The notes beneath the pieces are model-generated. The model did no database searches. It worked only from the letters and a program-made list of their open reading frames with translations, and had not been told where the DNA came from. From Bacilli bacterium (GTDB lineage: Bacteria; Bacillota_I; Bacilli_A; RF39; UBA660): DNA of 19,542 nucleotides. Location: positions 1 to 19,542 of the forward strand of contig JAEDNL010000024.1 of the NCBI GenBank assembly GCA_016302505.1, read 5' to 3'. A program made the translations under genes and the position numbers. Every line of letters starts with the position of its first letter. Positions within the stretch are counted from its first letter, which is position 1. This document shows, piece after piece, positions 1 to 7,821 of the stretch.

Positions 1-3
1 ATT

Positions 4-252
4 ATGGATATGTTTTATGATGCGGCTTATGACTGGGAAAAAATATCTGAAGCAGAAGCAAAGCAGGAAATAGAAAAACCAAAATATTACAATTACAAGG
101 GAGAAATGATAAAATTGGAGGATGGTTTATTTTATATTTTCAGAAACAATGGTTGGATGTTTGCACAACATTTAGCTGATACATTTTCTAAAGAGTCACA
201 AAAATTTACATTAGTTGCGACAAAGGAGGAAAAAAATGATATACACCGATAA
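4..252 (+). CDS. hypothetical protein, possibly the 3' part of a longer gene
   Basis: I do not recognise this protein. The frame is open to the window edge (the codon before the first Met is ATT), and no ribosome-binding site can be seen, so it may be the C-terminal part of a gene that starts outside the window. The visible 82 residues are mixed charged and aromatic, with no membrane segment and no motif I can name. The tail is Lys/Glu rich. Its last 17 bases overlap the start of the next gene, and the strong AGGAGG of that gene lies inside it, so the two are probably translationally coupled. Codon use resembles the neighbours. The frame is probably real because of the overlap arrangement, but its function is unknown. 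Confidence 0.5.
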   Translation: MDMFYDAAYDWEKISEAEAKQEIEKPKYYNYKGEMIKLEDGLFYIFRNNGWMFAQHLADTFSKESQKFTLVATKEEKNDIHR

Positions 253-670
253 AACAAAACAAGCATTAAAATTAATGTTTGCCAAACATAAAGATCAGGT
301 GGATAAATCAGGTATTCCATATGTATTTCATCCATTTACAGTTGCTCAAAGCATGGATGATGAGAACTCAACAATAGTTGCATTACTACATGATGTTATA
401 GAGGATACTGATACAACTATAGATGAATTAGTTGAGATGGGATTTAATGACGAGATAATATCAGCCTTAAAAATATTAACTCATGATAAGTCAGTTGCGT
501 ATTTTGATTACATAGAAAAAATTAAGTCATATTCATTAGCAACTAAAGTTAAAATATCAGATCTTAAAAACAATAGCGATTTGAGTAGATTAAATAAAAT
601 TACTCAAAAAGATGTTGAAAGAGTAGAAAAATATAAAAAATCTTTAGAAATATTAAATGGAAAATACTAG
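236..670 (+). CDS. HD-domain protein, RelA/SpoT-type (p)ppGpp hydrolase-like (small alarmone hydrolase)
   Basis: This 144-residue protein consists almost only of an HD metal-dependent phosphohydrolase domain of the RelA/SpoT hydrolase type. Expected metal and catalytic residues are visible: His32 in YVFHPFTVA, His52-Asp53 followed by Glu56-Asp57 in LLHDVIED, and Asp109 in KISDLKNN. The N-terminal helix with the G-x-PYVFHP motif is also typical. There is no synthetase, TGS or ACT domain, so it resembles MESH1-like small alarmone hydrolases, which remove the 3' pyrophosphate of (p)ppGpp. Activity on another nucleotide cannot be excluded. The start at 236 is chosen because AGGAGG at 224-229 lies six bases upstream; an in-frame ATG at 215 has no such site. 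It overlaps the preceding frame and ends inside a terminator hairpin. Confidence 0.85.
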   Translation: MIYTDKTKQALKLMFAKHKDQVDKSGIPYVFHPFTVAQSMDDENSTIVALLHDVIEDTDTTIDELVEMGFNDEIISALKILTHDKSVAYFDYIEKIKSYSLATKVKISDLKNNSDLSRLNKITQKDVERVEKYKKSLEILNGKY

Positions 671-688
671 GTGACTAGTATTTTTTTT
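661..688 (+). terminator. intrinsic terminator after the HD-domain gene
   Basis: Perfect 10-bp stem (661-670 with 675-684) with loop GTGA, followed by more T residues to 688. The 5' arm ends in the TAG stop codon of the HD gene. Confidence 0.85.
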
Positions 689-695
689 CATTTTG

Positions 696-704
696 TGTTA
701 AAAT
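696..704 (+). promoter_or_regulatory. probable extended -10 promoter for the RNase J2 operon
   Basis: TG at 696-697, one base, then TAAAAT at 699-704 gives an extended -10 element just after the terminator T-tract. The -35 region is poor. It lies about 35 bases upstream of the RNase J2-like start codon. Confidence 0.4.
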
Positions 705-740
705 ATATCTACCGATTAACTTTTAAGGAGATGAAAAAAT

Positions 741-2390
741 ATGAGTAAAATAAATATAATGAGTTTAGGTGGTCTAAACGAGAACGGAAAGAATTTATAT
801 GTAGTTAGTATTAATAATAAAATACTAGTTTTTGATTGTGGTATGAAATATGCACCTGATAAAATGTATGGTGTTGATTATGTTATACCTGATTTTACAT
901 ATTTAGTTGAAAGAAAAGAAGATATAGTTGGTGTATTTATATCACATCCTCATCATGAGAATATGGGAGCACTTACAGACCTTTTAAAGGTACTTCCTGA
1001 TGTAAATGTATATGCATCTAAATATACAAGTGAGATTATTAATTATAATTGTGAGGAAGAAAAAGTTAAGATTAAAAACTTACATGTAATACCTGCGAAT
1101 AAGAAAATAGATTTTAAAGATTTTAGTATATTCCCATTCAGTGTTACTCACAGTAGTCCTGAAACATTAGGATTTTGTGTTAATACACCTGATGGTGCGA
1201 TAATATATATGGCTGATTTTGTAATAGATCCTACTATGAAGGGTAACTATGATATGGATCTTGGCAAACTTGCATATATTGGAAAACAAGGTGTTTTATG
1301 TTTGATGGCAGAAAGTGTTTTTGCTGAAAAGAAAGGTCATACAAGTCCTAATCATAAGTTAGAAAGTTTCTTTAAAAATCTAGTTGATAAGAGTGAAGGA
1401 AGGATTATATTTACTGTATTACCACTTCATATATATACTATTCAAGAAATATTTAATTCTATTAAAGGAAAGAATAGAAAAGTAGTTATTATGGGTAAAG
1501 AGTTATATTCTATCGTATCACTTTGTCTTAATAATGGATACTTAAATATCGAGGATGATGTTATTGGAAATTTAACTGATTTAAAGAGTCCTAATACTAT
1601 AATTTTAATTAGTAATGATAGGGAAGCTCCATATTCAAATATTAATAGAATAATAAATGGTCATGATAAATTTATTACTCTTGAGAATACTGATACTATA
1701 TGTTTTGCTGAACCAAGTTATGATGCATATGAAAAAACACTTGTTAAAATAATGAATGAACTTGCTATTAAAGGTGTTAACATAGTAACAATACCTAATG
1801 AAAAGAGTGTTAGACATCATGCTTCTAGTGAAGACTTAATGCTTTTAATTAAATTATTTAATCCTAAATATTATATGCCAATTAAAGGTGAATATAGATA
1901 TCAAGTTGAAAATGGTAATCTTGCCTTAAGAGTAGGGATTCCTAAAGAAAATATTATTCTTAAAGAAAATGGTGATATTGTTAAAATAGAAGATGGCTCT
2001 TTAGTTGAATGTTTTGATAGAGTATTTGTAGATGATATATTAATAGATGGTAAAAGTAGTGAAGATGTTGGTGAATTAGTACTTAAAGATAGAGAACTTC
2101 TAAGTAGTAATGGTCTTGTAGTTATATCAGCAACTCTTAGTAAAAAAGAAAAGAAACTTTTAGTTGGACCAGAGATTATGACTAGAGGATTTATATATGT
2201 TAAAGATAATCTTGATGTAATAGAAGAAGTTAAAAATATAAGTATTGAAATTATTAAAGCTAATACTTTTAGTAATAAATATGCTGATTATGTTAAAATT
2301 AGAAATGAAATAAGAGAGAAAGTTGGTTCTTATTTATATAAAGAAACTCAATGTAAACCAGTTATATTAACTGTTATACAAGAAGTATAA
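741..2390 (+). CDS. rnjB: ribonuclease J2-like (metallo-beta-lactamase/beta-CASP RNase)
   Basis: 549 residues, the full length of RNase J, an endo/5'-exoribonuclease of mRNA decay and rRNA/mRNA maturation. The N-terminus (SLGGLNENGKNLYVV), the beta-CASP region and the C-terminal KPVILTVIQEV match the family. The metal motif that in RNase J1 reads HxHxDH is HPHHEN here (69-74). The E-N ending is what I recall for B. subtilis RNase J2, the weakly active partner that complexes with J1. Other metal residues remain: His137 (VTHSS), Asp159 (MADF) and His360. The usual SGHG loop around the last is changed to RHHA. The start follows AAGGAGATG with good spacing. It is first in an operon, with the cysteine desulfurase gene nine bases downstream. 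A catalytic J1 gene would be expected elsewhere in the genome. Confidence 0.9.
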   Translation: MSKINIMSLGGLNENGKNLYVVSINNKILVFDCGMKYAPDKMYGVDYVIPDFTYLVERKEDIVGVFISHPHHENMGALTDLLKVLPDVNVYASKYTSEIINYNCEEEKVKIKNLHVIPANKKIDFKDFSIFPFSVTHSSPETLGFCVNTPDGAIIYMADFVIDPTMKGNYDMDLGKLAYIGKQGVLCLMAESVFAEKKGHTSPNHKLESFFKNLVDKSEGRIIFTVLPLHIYTIQEIFNSIKGKNRKVVIMGKELYSIVSLCLNNGYLNIEDDVIGNLTDLKSPNTIILISNDREAPYSNINRIINGHDKFITLENTDTICFAEPSYDAYEKTLVKIMNELAIKGVNIVTIPNEKSVRHHASSEDLMLLIKLFNPKYYMPIKGEYRYQVENGNLALRVGIPKENIILKENGDIVKIEDGSLVECFDRVFVDDILIDGKSSEDVGELVLKDRELLSSNGLVVISATLSKKEKKLLVGPEIMTRGFIYVKDNLDVIEEVKNISIEIIKANTFSNKYADYVKIRNEIREKVGSYLYKETQCKPVILTVIQEV

Positions 2391-2399
2391 GGAGGATAT

Positions 2400-3524
2400 A
2401 TGATTTATTTAGATTATAGTGCGACTACTCCTGTTGATGAGGGAGTACTTGATTCATATTTAAAAGTAACTCGTGATTATATTGGTAATGCTAATAGTAT
2501 ACATACTTTAGGAATTAGATCAAAAGAGTTATTAATACAAGCAACTAATCAAATTGCTGATATATTTAATTGTCATCCAAAAGAATTAATTTTTACTAGT
2601 GGTGCGAGTGAGAGTAATACTACTGCTATTAAAGGAGTTGCATTTAAATATGCATCTCGTGGTAAACATATTATTACTTCTAAACTTGAACATAAAAGTG
2701 TTTTGGAAGTGATGGGTTATTTAAGTAGTATTGGTTATGAAGTGTCTTTTGTAAATATTCTTCCTAATGGGCAAATAGATTTAAAAGATTTAGAAAGTTT
2801 AATTCGTGAAGATACTATTCTTGTTAGTATATGTGCTGTTAATTCAGAAACTGGATTCAAACAGCCTCTTAAGACAATTAGACAAGTTATTATCAAAAAG
2901 AATCCTAAGACTTTATTTCACAGTGATTTAACACAAGCTCTTGGTAAAACTAAATTTTATTTAAGTGATCTTGATTTAGCTTCATTCTCATCACATAAAA
3001 TATATGCTCCTAAGGGAATTGGTATTTTATATAAAAGAAGAGACTTACAAATAGATACATTAATATATGGTACTACTGAGAATTGTCCTTTTAGAGGTGG
3101 GACACCTGCTTTACCACTAGTGGTTGCATTCTCAAAAGCAATAAGACTTATGAATGATAATTTTGATAAGAATGTTAAAAAATGTGAAAAATTAAAGAAT
3201 GAATTATTAAAAGGATTATCTGGGTATCCTATTCAAATAAATTCTAATGATCTTTGTGTTCCTCAAATAGTTAATTTTAGTTTACTTAAAATAAAGTCTG
3301 AAACTTTTGTTCATGCTCTTGAGAAATATGAAGTATATGTATCGACTACTACTGCTTGTTCTTCTCTTGAAGAAAGTGTAGTGTTAAAAACAATATCAAA
3401 TGGTAATAAAGATGTATCAACTACTTCTATTAGAGTTAGTTTATCTCACTTAACTAGTATGGATGATATACATGAATTTTTAAATATATTTGATAGGGTA
3501 TGGAATGAGTTGTTATTAAAATGA
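2400..3524 (+). CDS. cysteine desulfurase, NifS/NifZ-like, partner of ThiI
   Basis: A PLP-dependent class V aminotransferase-fold enzyme, 374 residues, that takes sulfur from L-cysteine as a persulfide. Visible landmarks are the N-terminal YLDYSATTPVD, the EHKS His98, Asp176 and Gln179 around the PLP ring (HSDLTQ), the Schiff-base Lys200 in SSHKIYAPKG, and the RGGTPA segment. The persulfide cysteine is Cys320 in TTACSS. The protein is shorter than IscS and lacks its long C-terminal tail. It is followed with a 4-base ATGA overlap by thiI. This pairing is known in Bacillota (NifZ-ThiI) for tRNA 4-thiouridine synthesis, so that is the most likely role, although supply to other thiolation pathways is possible. 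GGAGG at 2391-2395 supports the start. Confidence 0.92.
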   Translation: MIYLDYSATTPVDEGVLDSYLKVTRDYIGNANSIHTLGIRSKELLIQATNQIADIFNCHPKELIFTSGASESNTTAIKGVAFKYASRGKHIITSKLEHKSVLEVMGYLSSIGYEVSFVNILPNGQIDLKDLESLIREDTILVSICAVNSETGFKQPLKTIRQVIIKKNPKTLFHSDLTQALGKTKFYLSDLDLASFSSHKIYAPKGIGILYKRRDLQIDTLIYGTTENCPFRGGTPALPLVVAFSKAIRLMNDNFDKNVKKCEKLKNELLKGLSGYPIQINSNDLCVPQIVNFSLLKIKSETFVHALEKYEVYVSTTTACSSLEESVVLKTISNGNKDVSTTSIRVSLSHLTSMDDIHEFLNIFDRVWNELLLK

Positions 3525-4696
3525 AAAGAGTAATATTAATTAAATATGGAGAGTTAACTACTAAGAAAGATAATAGGGGATTTTTTATAAAGACATTAAA
3601 AAAAAATATATTAAATAAACTTAATGTTTTTAACATTGAAATTAAAGATGATTATTATAGAATGTTTATTTACTGTGATGAAGATGATATTTCTAAAATA
3701 GTTGATGTTCTTAAGAGTATTTTTGGTATACATGAAATAGTTATATGTATAAGTAGTGAAGATACTAGTATTTCAAATATTAAGAATATTTCACTTGATG
3801 TTATGAAAAAAAAGGATTTTAAAACATTTAAAGTAGAAACAAACAGAAGTGATAAATCATATCCTATTAAATCTATGGAAATAAATAATATTATTGGTGG
3901 ACATATTCTTAAAAATATTAATTGTAAAGTAGATGTTCATAATCCTGATTATTTACTTAATATAGAAATTAGATGTGAAGCTGTTTATATTTATGAGGAA
4001 AGAATTAAAGGATTAGGTGGATATCCTGTTAGTACTCTTGGTCGTGGTCTTTTGATGTTAAGTGGTGGGATAGATTCACCTGTTGCTGGATATTTAACTA
4101 TTAAAAGAGGAGTGGAATTATATTATTTATATTTTGAAAGTAGACCTCATACTAGTCTTGAGGCTCGTAATAAAGTGATAACACTTGCTCGTAAGCTTGA
4201 AAAATATAATTCTAATGGTAAACTTTTAGTAGTTAATTTTACTAAGATACAAGAAGCTATTTATAAGAATCTTGATCCTGATTATTTAATAACTATTATG
4301 AGAAGAATGATGTATAGAATAGCACAGGAGATAGCTAAAAAGAATAAATGTTTAGCTATTGTTAATGGAGAGAGTGTAGGACAAGTAGCTAGTCAAACAT
4401 TATCTAGTATACTTGCTGTTAATGATGTTACTAATTATCCTATATTAAGACCTCTTTGTTCTTTTGATAAATTAGATATAATTGATATATCTAAAAAGAT
4501 AGATACATATGAAACAAGTATACTTCCATATGAAGATTGTTGTACTGTTTTTGTACCTAAACATCCTGTTATTAATCCTAATTTAAAACATATATATCAT
4601 GAAGAGAGTTTATATGATTTTAGTAGTCTTTTAGATGAAGCTGTTAACAATATTGAAATAGTTGATTTAAAAGAAGAAAAAAGTAATTTATTATAG
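3521..4696 (+). CDS. thiI: tRNA 4-thiouridine synthase ThiI (short form without rhodanese domain)
   Basis: 391 residues. It adenylates U8 of tRNA and, with sulfur from a cysteine desulfurase, makes 4-thiouridine. The N-terminal ferredoxin-like part (IKYGELTTK) and a THUMP domain (about 60-165) precede the PP-loop ATP-pyrophosphatase domain with SGGIDSP at 181-187. Further conserved segments are FESRPHTS, MRRMMYRIA and the DCCTVFVPKHP segment. The C-terminal rhodanese domain of the E. coli enzyme is absent, as in the Bacillus type, so the persulfide is probably delivered directly by the upstream desulfurase. Translation is coupled to that gene by the 4-base overlap. A role in thiamine thiazole synthesis is less likely, because that depends on the rhodanese domain in enterobacteria. 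Confidence 0.95.
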   Translation: MKRVILIKYGELTTKKDNRGFFIKTLKKNILNKLNVFNIEIKDDYYRMFIYCDEDDISKIVDVLKSIFGIHEIVICISSEDTSISNIKNISLDVMKKKDFKTFKVETNRSDKSYPIKSMEINNIIGGHILKNINCKVDVHNPDYLLNIEIRCEAVYIYEERIKGLGGYPVSTLGRGLLMLSGGIDSPVAGYLTIKRGVELYYLYFESRPHTSLEARNKVITLARKLEKYNSNGKLLVVNFTKIQEAIYKNLDPDYLITIMRRMMYRIAQEIAKKNKCLAIVNGESVGQVASQTLSSILAVNDVTNYPILRPLCSFDKLDIIDISKKIDTYETSILPYEDCCTVFVPKHPVINPNLKHIYHEESLYDFSSLLDEAVNNIEIVDLKEEKSNLL

Positions 4697-4705
4697 TATT
4701 AATTG

Positions 4706-4755
4706 AATTATTTAGAGCATAATATTTAATGGTGATATTATGCTTTTAAATAATT
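4706..4755 (+). other. long near-perfect hairpin between thiI and a small ORF
   Basis: The arms 4706-4725 and 4735-4755 pair over 19 bp (9+10) with a small 1x2 internal loop and a 9-base apical loop. The loop begins at 4726 and contains GGTG. The 3' arm holds the ATG (4740-4742) of a 43-codon ORF. It begins ten bases after the thiI stop codon. A few T residues follow, with interruptions, so it could act as a weak terminator for the operon, as a 3' stabilising structure, or as a translational gate for the small ORF. Confidence 0.7.
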
Positions 4756-4871
4756 ATTTTAGTAAAAAGAATAAACTCTTATATAAAATGAAATGTATTA
4801 ATACTAGAAATGAAGAATATGTATCATTACTTGATAATGAGTACAAAAGAATAGAAAAATTTAAAGATTAA
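4740..4871 (+). CDS. small hypothetical ORF, 43 residues
   Basis: An open frame from ATG 4740 to TAA 4869-4871. The product is hydrophilic and Lys/Asn/Glu rich, starting MLLNNYFSKK and ending RIEKFKD, with no membrane segment or recognisable motif. A possible ribosome-binding site GGTGAT lies four bases upstream, similar in form to the GGTGAA in front of the next gene. The start region sits in the hairpin at 4706-4755. The stop codon is in the stem of the following terminator, the same layout as the established genes here, which is mild support that it is real. Function unknown. It could also be a non-coding spacer. Confidence 0.4.
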   Translation: MLLNNYFSKKNKLLYKMKCINTRNEEYVSLLDNEYKRIEKFKD

Positions 4872-4892
4872 TTGATTCTTAATCTCTTTTTT
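4865..4892 (+). terminator. probable weak intrinsic terminator
   Basis: A 7-bp stem (4865-4871 with 4879-4885) with a 7-base loop, then C and six T residues. The stem is AT-rich and contains the TAA of the small ORF. Its loop begins the -35 element of the next promoter. Confidence 0.5.
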
Positions 4893-4900
4893 ATTATAAT
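4872..4900 (+). promoter_or_regulatory. sigma-A-type promoter for the membrane-anchored protein gene
   Basis: TTGATT (4872-4877), a 17-base spacer and a perfect TATAAT (4895-4900). Transcription would start around 4907, leaving only a short leader before the ATG at 4917. The -35 box lies in the loop of the preceding terminator. Confidence 0.75.
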
Positions 4901-4916
4901 AAAATTGGTGAATGAT

Positions 4917-5594
4917 ATGAAAAAAATATATTTTAGTTTATTGTTTTTAGTTGCTTTATTTGCATTTATTTTCTTTGTTATTGATATTAATTTTAGTGGT
5001 ATTATTAAAGATAAAGAGAGTACAAACACAAGCACAAATATTAAAAAAAATATTAATTATATTGATAATAATTATTTAATTGATTTAAATGATGTTAGTT
5101 TAAAATATAATGTTGAATTAAAGGATAGTTGTTTTGAATTATTTAATTCTTCATTTTATACAGATGAATTAAAATGGGGTAAATATCAAACTATAGTTAA
5201 TGATAATGATAATAAAATAAATTATGTAGTTGATATTGAAAATGAAAAAGCTAACATATATTCAAATAATAAATTAATATATAGTGGTAAAAGTGGTAAA
5301 TATGGGATGAATAAACTTTGTAAATATAATAATTATTATATAGCAAGTGAAATGATAGAGTTTTATAGTATGATAAGCATTATAAAAGATAATAAGTTAT
5401 TATTAAGATACCATGGAGATTATGAGATAAATGATGGTACGTTTACTGTATATGAAATGGATTATGAAAGTGGTGAACTAAGAGTATTTGATATAAACCT
5501 TGATAATTTTGAATTTAGTAATACTACTGTGGAAAAAGATTATTGTAGTGATGAAGTGACTAAAAAATATAATAGAAGTTTTTGTTTTGAATAA
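4917..5594 (+). CDS. membrane-anchored protein of unknown function
   Basis: 225 residues, not recognised. Residues about 4-23 form one strongly hydrophobic segment after MKK, so it is a signal anchor or an uncleaved signal peptide. No lipobox Cys is visible. After a low-complexity linker rich in Ser, Thr, Asn and Lys (about 30-50), the rest is hydrophilic and should face outside. It carries four cysteines (72, 135, 210, 223) that could form two disulfides. The start at 4917 is preferred over a TTG at 4872, because the latter would put translation upstream of the promoter -10 box, and GGTGAA precedes the ATG. It is a single-gene transcription unit with its own promoter and terminator. Fast-evolving Asn/Lys-rich composition is typical of surface proteins in AT-rich genomes. 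Confidence 0.75.
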   Translation: MKKIYFSLLFLVALFAFIFFVIDINFSGIIKDKESTNTSTNIKKNINYIDNNYLIDLNDVSLKYNVELKDSCFELFNSSFYTDELKWGKYQTIVNDNDNKINYVVDIENEKANIYSNNKLIYSGKSGKYGMNKLCKYNNYYIASEMIEFYSMISIIKDNKLLLRYHGDYEINDGTFTVYEMDYESGELRVFDINLDNFEFSNTTVEKDYCSDEVTKKYNRSFCFE

Positions 5595-5620
5595 CTTATC
5601 TTAAGTTATTCTTTTATTTT
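5589..5620 (+). terminator. intrinsic terminator after the membrane-anchored protein gene
   Basis: Perfect 10-bp stem (5589-5598 with 5602-5611), 3-base loop TCT, then TTTTATTTT. The TAA stop (5592-5594) lies in the 5' arm. Confidence 0.85.
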
Positions 5621-5631
5621 GGTAGTTTCTT

Positions 5632-5640
5632 TGTTATAAT
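5632..5640 (+). promoter_or_regulatory. extended -10 promoter for ackA
   Basis: TG at 5632-5633, one base, then perfect TATAAT at 5635-5640. The -35 region (TTTTAT at 5612-5617, in the terminator tail) is weak, which fits an extended -10 promoter. Confidence 0.65.
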
Positions 5641-5667
5641 AAAATAGATAAGAAAGAAGGAATTATA

Positions 5668-6846
5668 ATGAAAATATTAAGTGTTAATGCTGGTAGTTCA
5701 TCATTGAAATTTACTTTAATAGAGTTACCAGAAGAAAAAGTAATAATTAGTGGTACTTTTGAAAAAATAGGATTGCCTGATAGTTTTTATACTATTAAAT
5801 ATAATGGTAATAAAGATAAAAAAGAAGTATTATTAAATGATCATACTGATGCGGTTAAATATCTTCTTGATGAATTAATTAATTATAAAGTTATTAATTC
5901 ATATGATGATATTGATGGTGTTGGTCATAGACTTGTACATGGCGGGGATAAATATACTGAAAGTGTTATTATTGATGATGATGTACTTGATACTGTTGAA
6001 AAATTAGTACCTCTTGCTCCTTTACATAATCCAGCTAATTTAGTTGGTGTTAGAAGTTTTAAAGAAGTACTTCCAAATACTCCAATGGTTGCTGTGTTTG
6101 ATACTGCTTTTCATCAAACAATGGATAAAGAAGAATTTTTATATGCAGTGCCATATGAATGGTATGAAAGATATGGCGTTAGAAGATATGGATTCCATGG
6201 AACTAGTCATAGATTCATTTGTGAAAAAATGTATGATATGTTAGGTGAAAATAAGAAAATTATTAACTGTCATATTGGTAATGGTGCTAGTATATGTGCT
6301 ATTAAGAATGGTAAAAGTATTGCTACATCTATGGGATTTACTCCAATTGCTGGTGTAATTATGGGTACTCGTTGTGGAGATATTGATGTTGGATTAATTC
6401 CGTATGTTATGAATTCAACAGGTAAAAAGTTTGATGAAGTTATTACTGATTTAAATAAAAAAAGTGGTGTACTTGGACTTACTGGTGTAAGTAGTGATAT
6501 GAGAGATGTTGAAGAAGGATATAATAATAGAGATTCTAGATGTATTACTGCTATTAATATGTATGCTAAGAAAATAGTAGATTATATTGTTATGTATAAT
6601 GCATTACTTGAAGGAGCAGATTATATTACATTCACTGCTGGTGTAGGTGAAAACTCTGATGTTATGAGAGATTTGATTATCAAGAGATTAAACTTTATGG
6701 GTGTAAAACTTGATCCTGAAAAAAATAGTACTCGTGGTATTAATGGTATTATTAGTAGTGAAGATTCAACTATTAAAGTGTGTGTAATTCCAACTGATGA
6801 AGAATTAATGATAGCTAAGGACACATATAACTTAATAAATAAATAG
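5668..6846 (+). CDS. ackA: acetate kinase
   Basis: 392 residues, normal length. Converts acetyl phosphate and ADP to acetate and ATP in the cytoplasm, the ATP-yielding step of acetate fermentation. The ASKHA-fold motifs are intact: Asn7 in VNAGSSSLKF, Arg88 in GHRLVHGG, His120 in PLHNPAN, the catalytic Asp145 in FDTAFH, His177 in GFHGTSH, Arg235 in GTRCGDIDVG, TAGVGENS, and the C-terminal TDEEL glutamates. AAGAAGG seven bases before the ATG supports the start. No phosphotransacetylase gene is adjacent. It begins a unit that continues without a visible terminator into nrnA (12-base gap) and ysxC. The organism probably makes acetate as a fermentation product, and acetyl phosphate is also a possible signalling pool. 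Confidence 0.97.
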   Translation: MKILSVNAGSSSLKFTLIELPEEKVIISGTFEKIGLPDSFYTIKYNGNKDKKEVLLNDHTDAVKYLLDELINYKVINSYDDIDGVGHRLVHGGDKYTESVIIDDDVLDTVEKLVPLAPLHNPANLVGVRSFKEVLPNTPMVAVFDTAFHQTMDKEEFLYAVPYEWYERYGVRRYGFHGTSHRFICEKMYDMLGENKKIINCHIGNGASICAIKNGKSIATSMGFTPIAGVIMGTRCGDIDVGLIPYVMNSTGKKFDEVITDLNKKSGVLGLTGVSSDMRDVEEGYNNRDSRCITAINMYAKKIVDYIVMYNALLEGADYITFTAGVGENSDVMRDLIIKRLNFMGVKLDPEKNSTRGINGIISSEDSTIKVCVIPTDEELMIAKDTYNLINK

Positions 6847-6858
6847 AAAGAAGAAGTT

Positions 6859-7821
6859 ATGAATAATATTTATAAAGCAATTTATAATGAAATTAAAAAA
6901 TATAAGAAAATCTATATAGCAAGACATATTGGACCTGATCCCGATGCTTATGGAAGTCAAATGGGACTTAAAGAGTCTATTAAATTAACTTTTCCAAGTA
7001 AAGAAGTTTATGCAGTTGGAACAACTGTTTCTAGATTTAAATATTTTGGTCATGTTGATAAAGTAACTAATTATGATTATGAAAACTCTTTATTAATTGT
7101 TGTTGATACTCCTGATAATAAAAGGGTAGATATAGATAATTTTTTACTATTTAAAAATGTAGTTAAAATAGATCATCATCCTAAGGTTGATATATTTGGT
7201 AGTGTTGAATTAATTAAGGATAGTGCTAGTTCTGCATCAGAATTAGTATTACTCCTTATCAACAATACTAAACTTAAGATGAATGAAAATATTGCTAGTA
7301 ACTTATATACTGGTATAGTTAGTGATACTAATAGATTTTTAGTAAATGTTAATTCTAATACATTTTTATTAGTGAGTGAACTTATTAAAAAATATAAATT
7401 AGATATTGACAAAATATATAGAGAAGTATATAAAAGACCTTTATCAGAAATAAGACTTCTTGGTTATATAGCATCTACATTAAAAGTAGATAAATATGGT
7501 TTTGCATATTTAGAAATTGATGAGGATGTTATTACTTCATTAGGAGCAGATATTTCTTCAATATCTAATATGATAAATGATTTTAATAATATTAAAGAAG
7601 TATATGTATGGGTATTTGTAACTCATGATATTAAAAATAATTTATATAAAGTTAATATTAGAAGTAGAGGGCCAATAATTAATCAAATAGCTGCTAAATA
7701 TGGTGGTGGAGGACATCCTTATGCTAGTGGTGTTAGAACTGATAAGAAAGAGTATACAGATGCATTATTAAAAGATTTGTCTTTATGTTGTAAAGAATAT
7801 AAGGAAAGCGAGGAAAAATAA
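6859..7821 (+). CDS. nrnA: bifunctional oligoribonuclease/pAp phosphatase, NrnA-like (DHH/DHHA1)
   Basis: 320 residues with the layout of B. subtilis NrnA (YtqI), which degrades 2-5 nt RNAs and dephosphorylates 3'-phosphoadenosine 5'-phosphate. The DHH domain shows motif I with His23, Asp27 and Asp29 (HIGPDPDAYGSQ), Asp83 (VVDTP), Asp105-His106-His107 and Asp156 (GIVSDTNRF). The DHHA1 domain ends in GGGGHPYASG (282-291), the RNA-end/substrate loop. The PDPDAYGSQ and GGGHPxASG strings are as I recall them for YtqI, so NrnA is favoured over RecJ or GdpP, and there are no GGDEF or membrane parts. The ribosome-binding site is a weak GAAGAAG. The stop shares one base with the ysxC start. With RNase J2 in the same window, this is the second RNA-decay enzyme. 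Confidence 0.93.
   Translation: MNNIYKAIYNEIKKYKKIYIARHIGPDPDAYGSQMGLKESIKLTFPSKEVYAVGTTVSRFKYFGHVDKVTNYDYENSLLIVVDTPDNKRVDIDNFLLFKNVVKIDHHPKVDIFGSVELIKDSASSASELVLLLINNTKLKMNENIASNLYTGIVSDTNRFLVNVNSNTFLLVSELIKKYKLDIDKIYREVYKRPLSEIRLLGYIASTLKVDKYGFAYLEIDEDVITSLGADISSISNMINDFNNIKEVYVWVFVTHDIKNNLYKVNIRSRGPIINQIAAKYGGGGHPYASGVRTDKKEYTDALLKDLSLCCKEYKESEEK

Noticed and set aside
215..235. Longer N-terminus for the HD protein from ATG 215
   Set aside because: The strong AGGAGG at 224-229 lies inside that extension and is correctly spaced for ATG 236.
7176..7412. Minus-strand frame of 78 codons inside nrnA
   Set aside because: It covers the conserved DHH-region coding sequence on the plus strand and has no ribosome-binding site.
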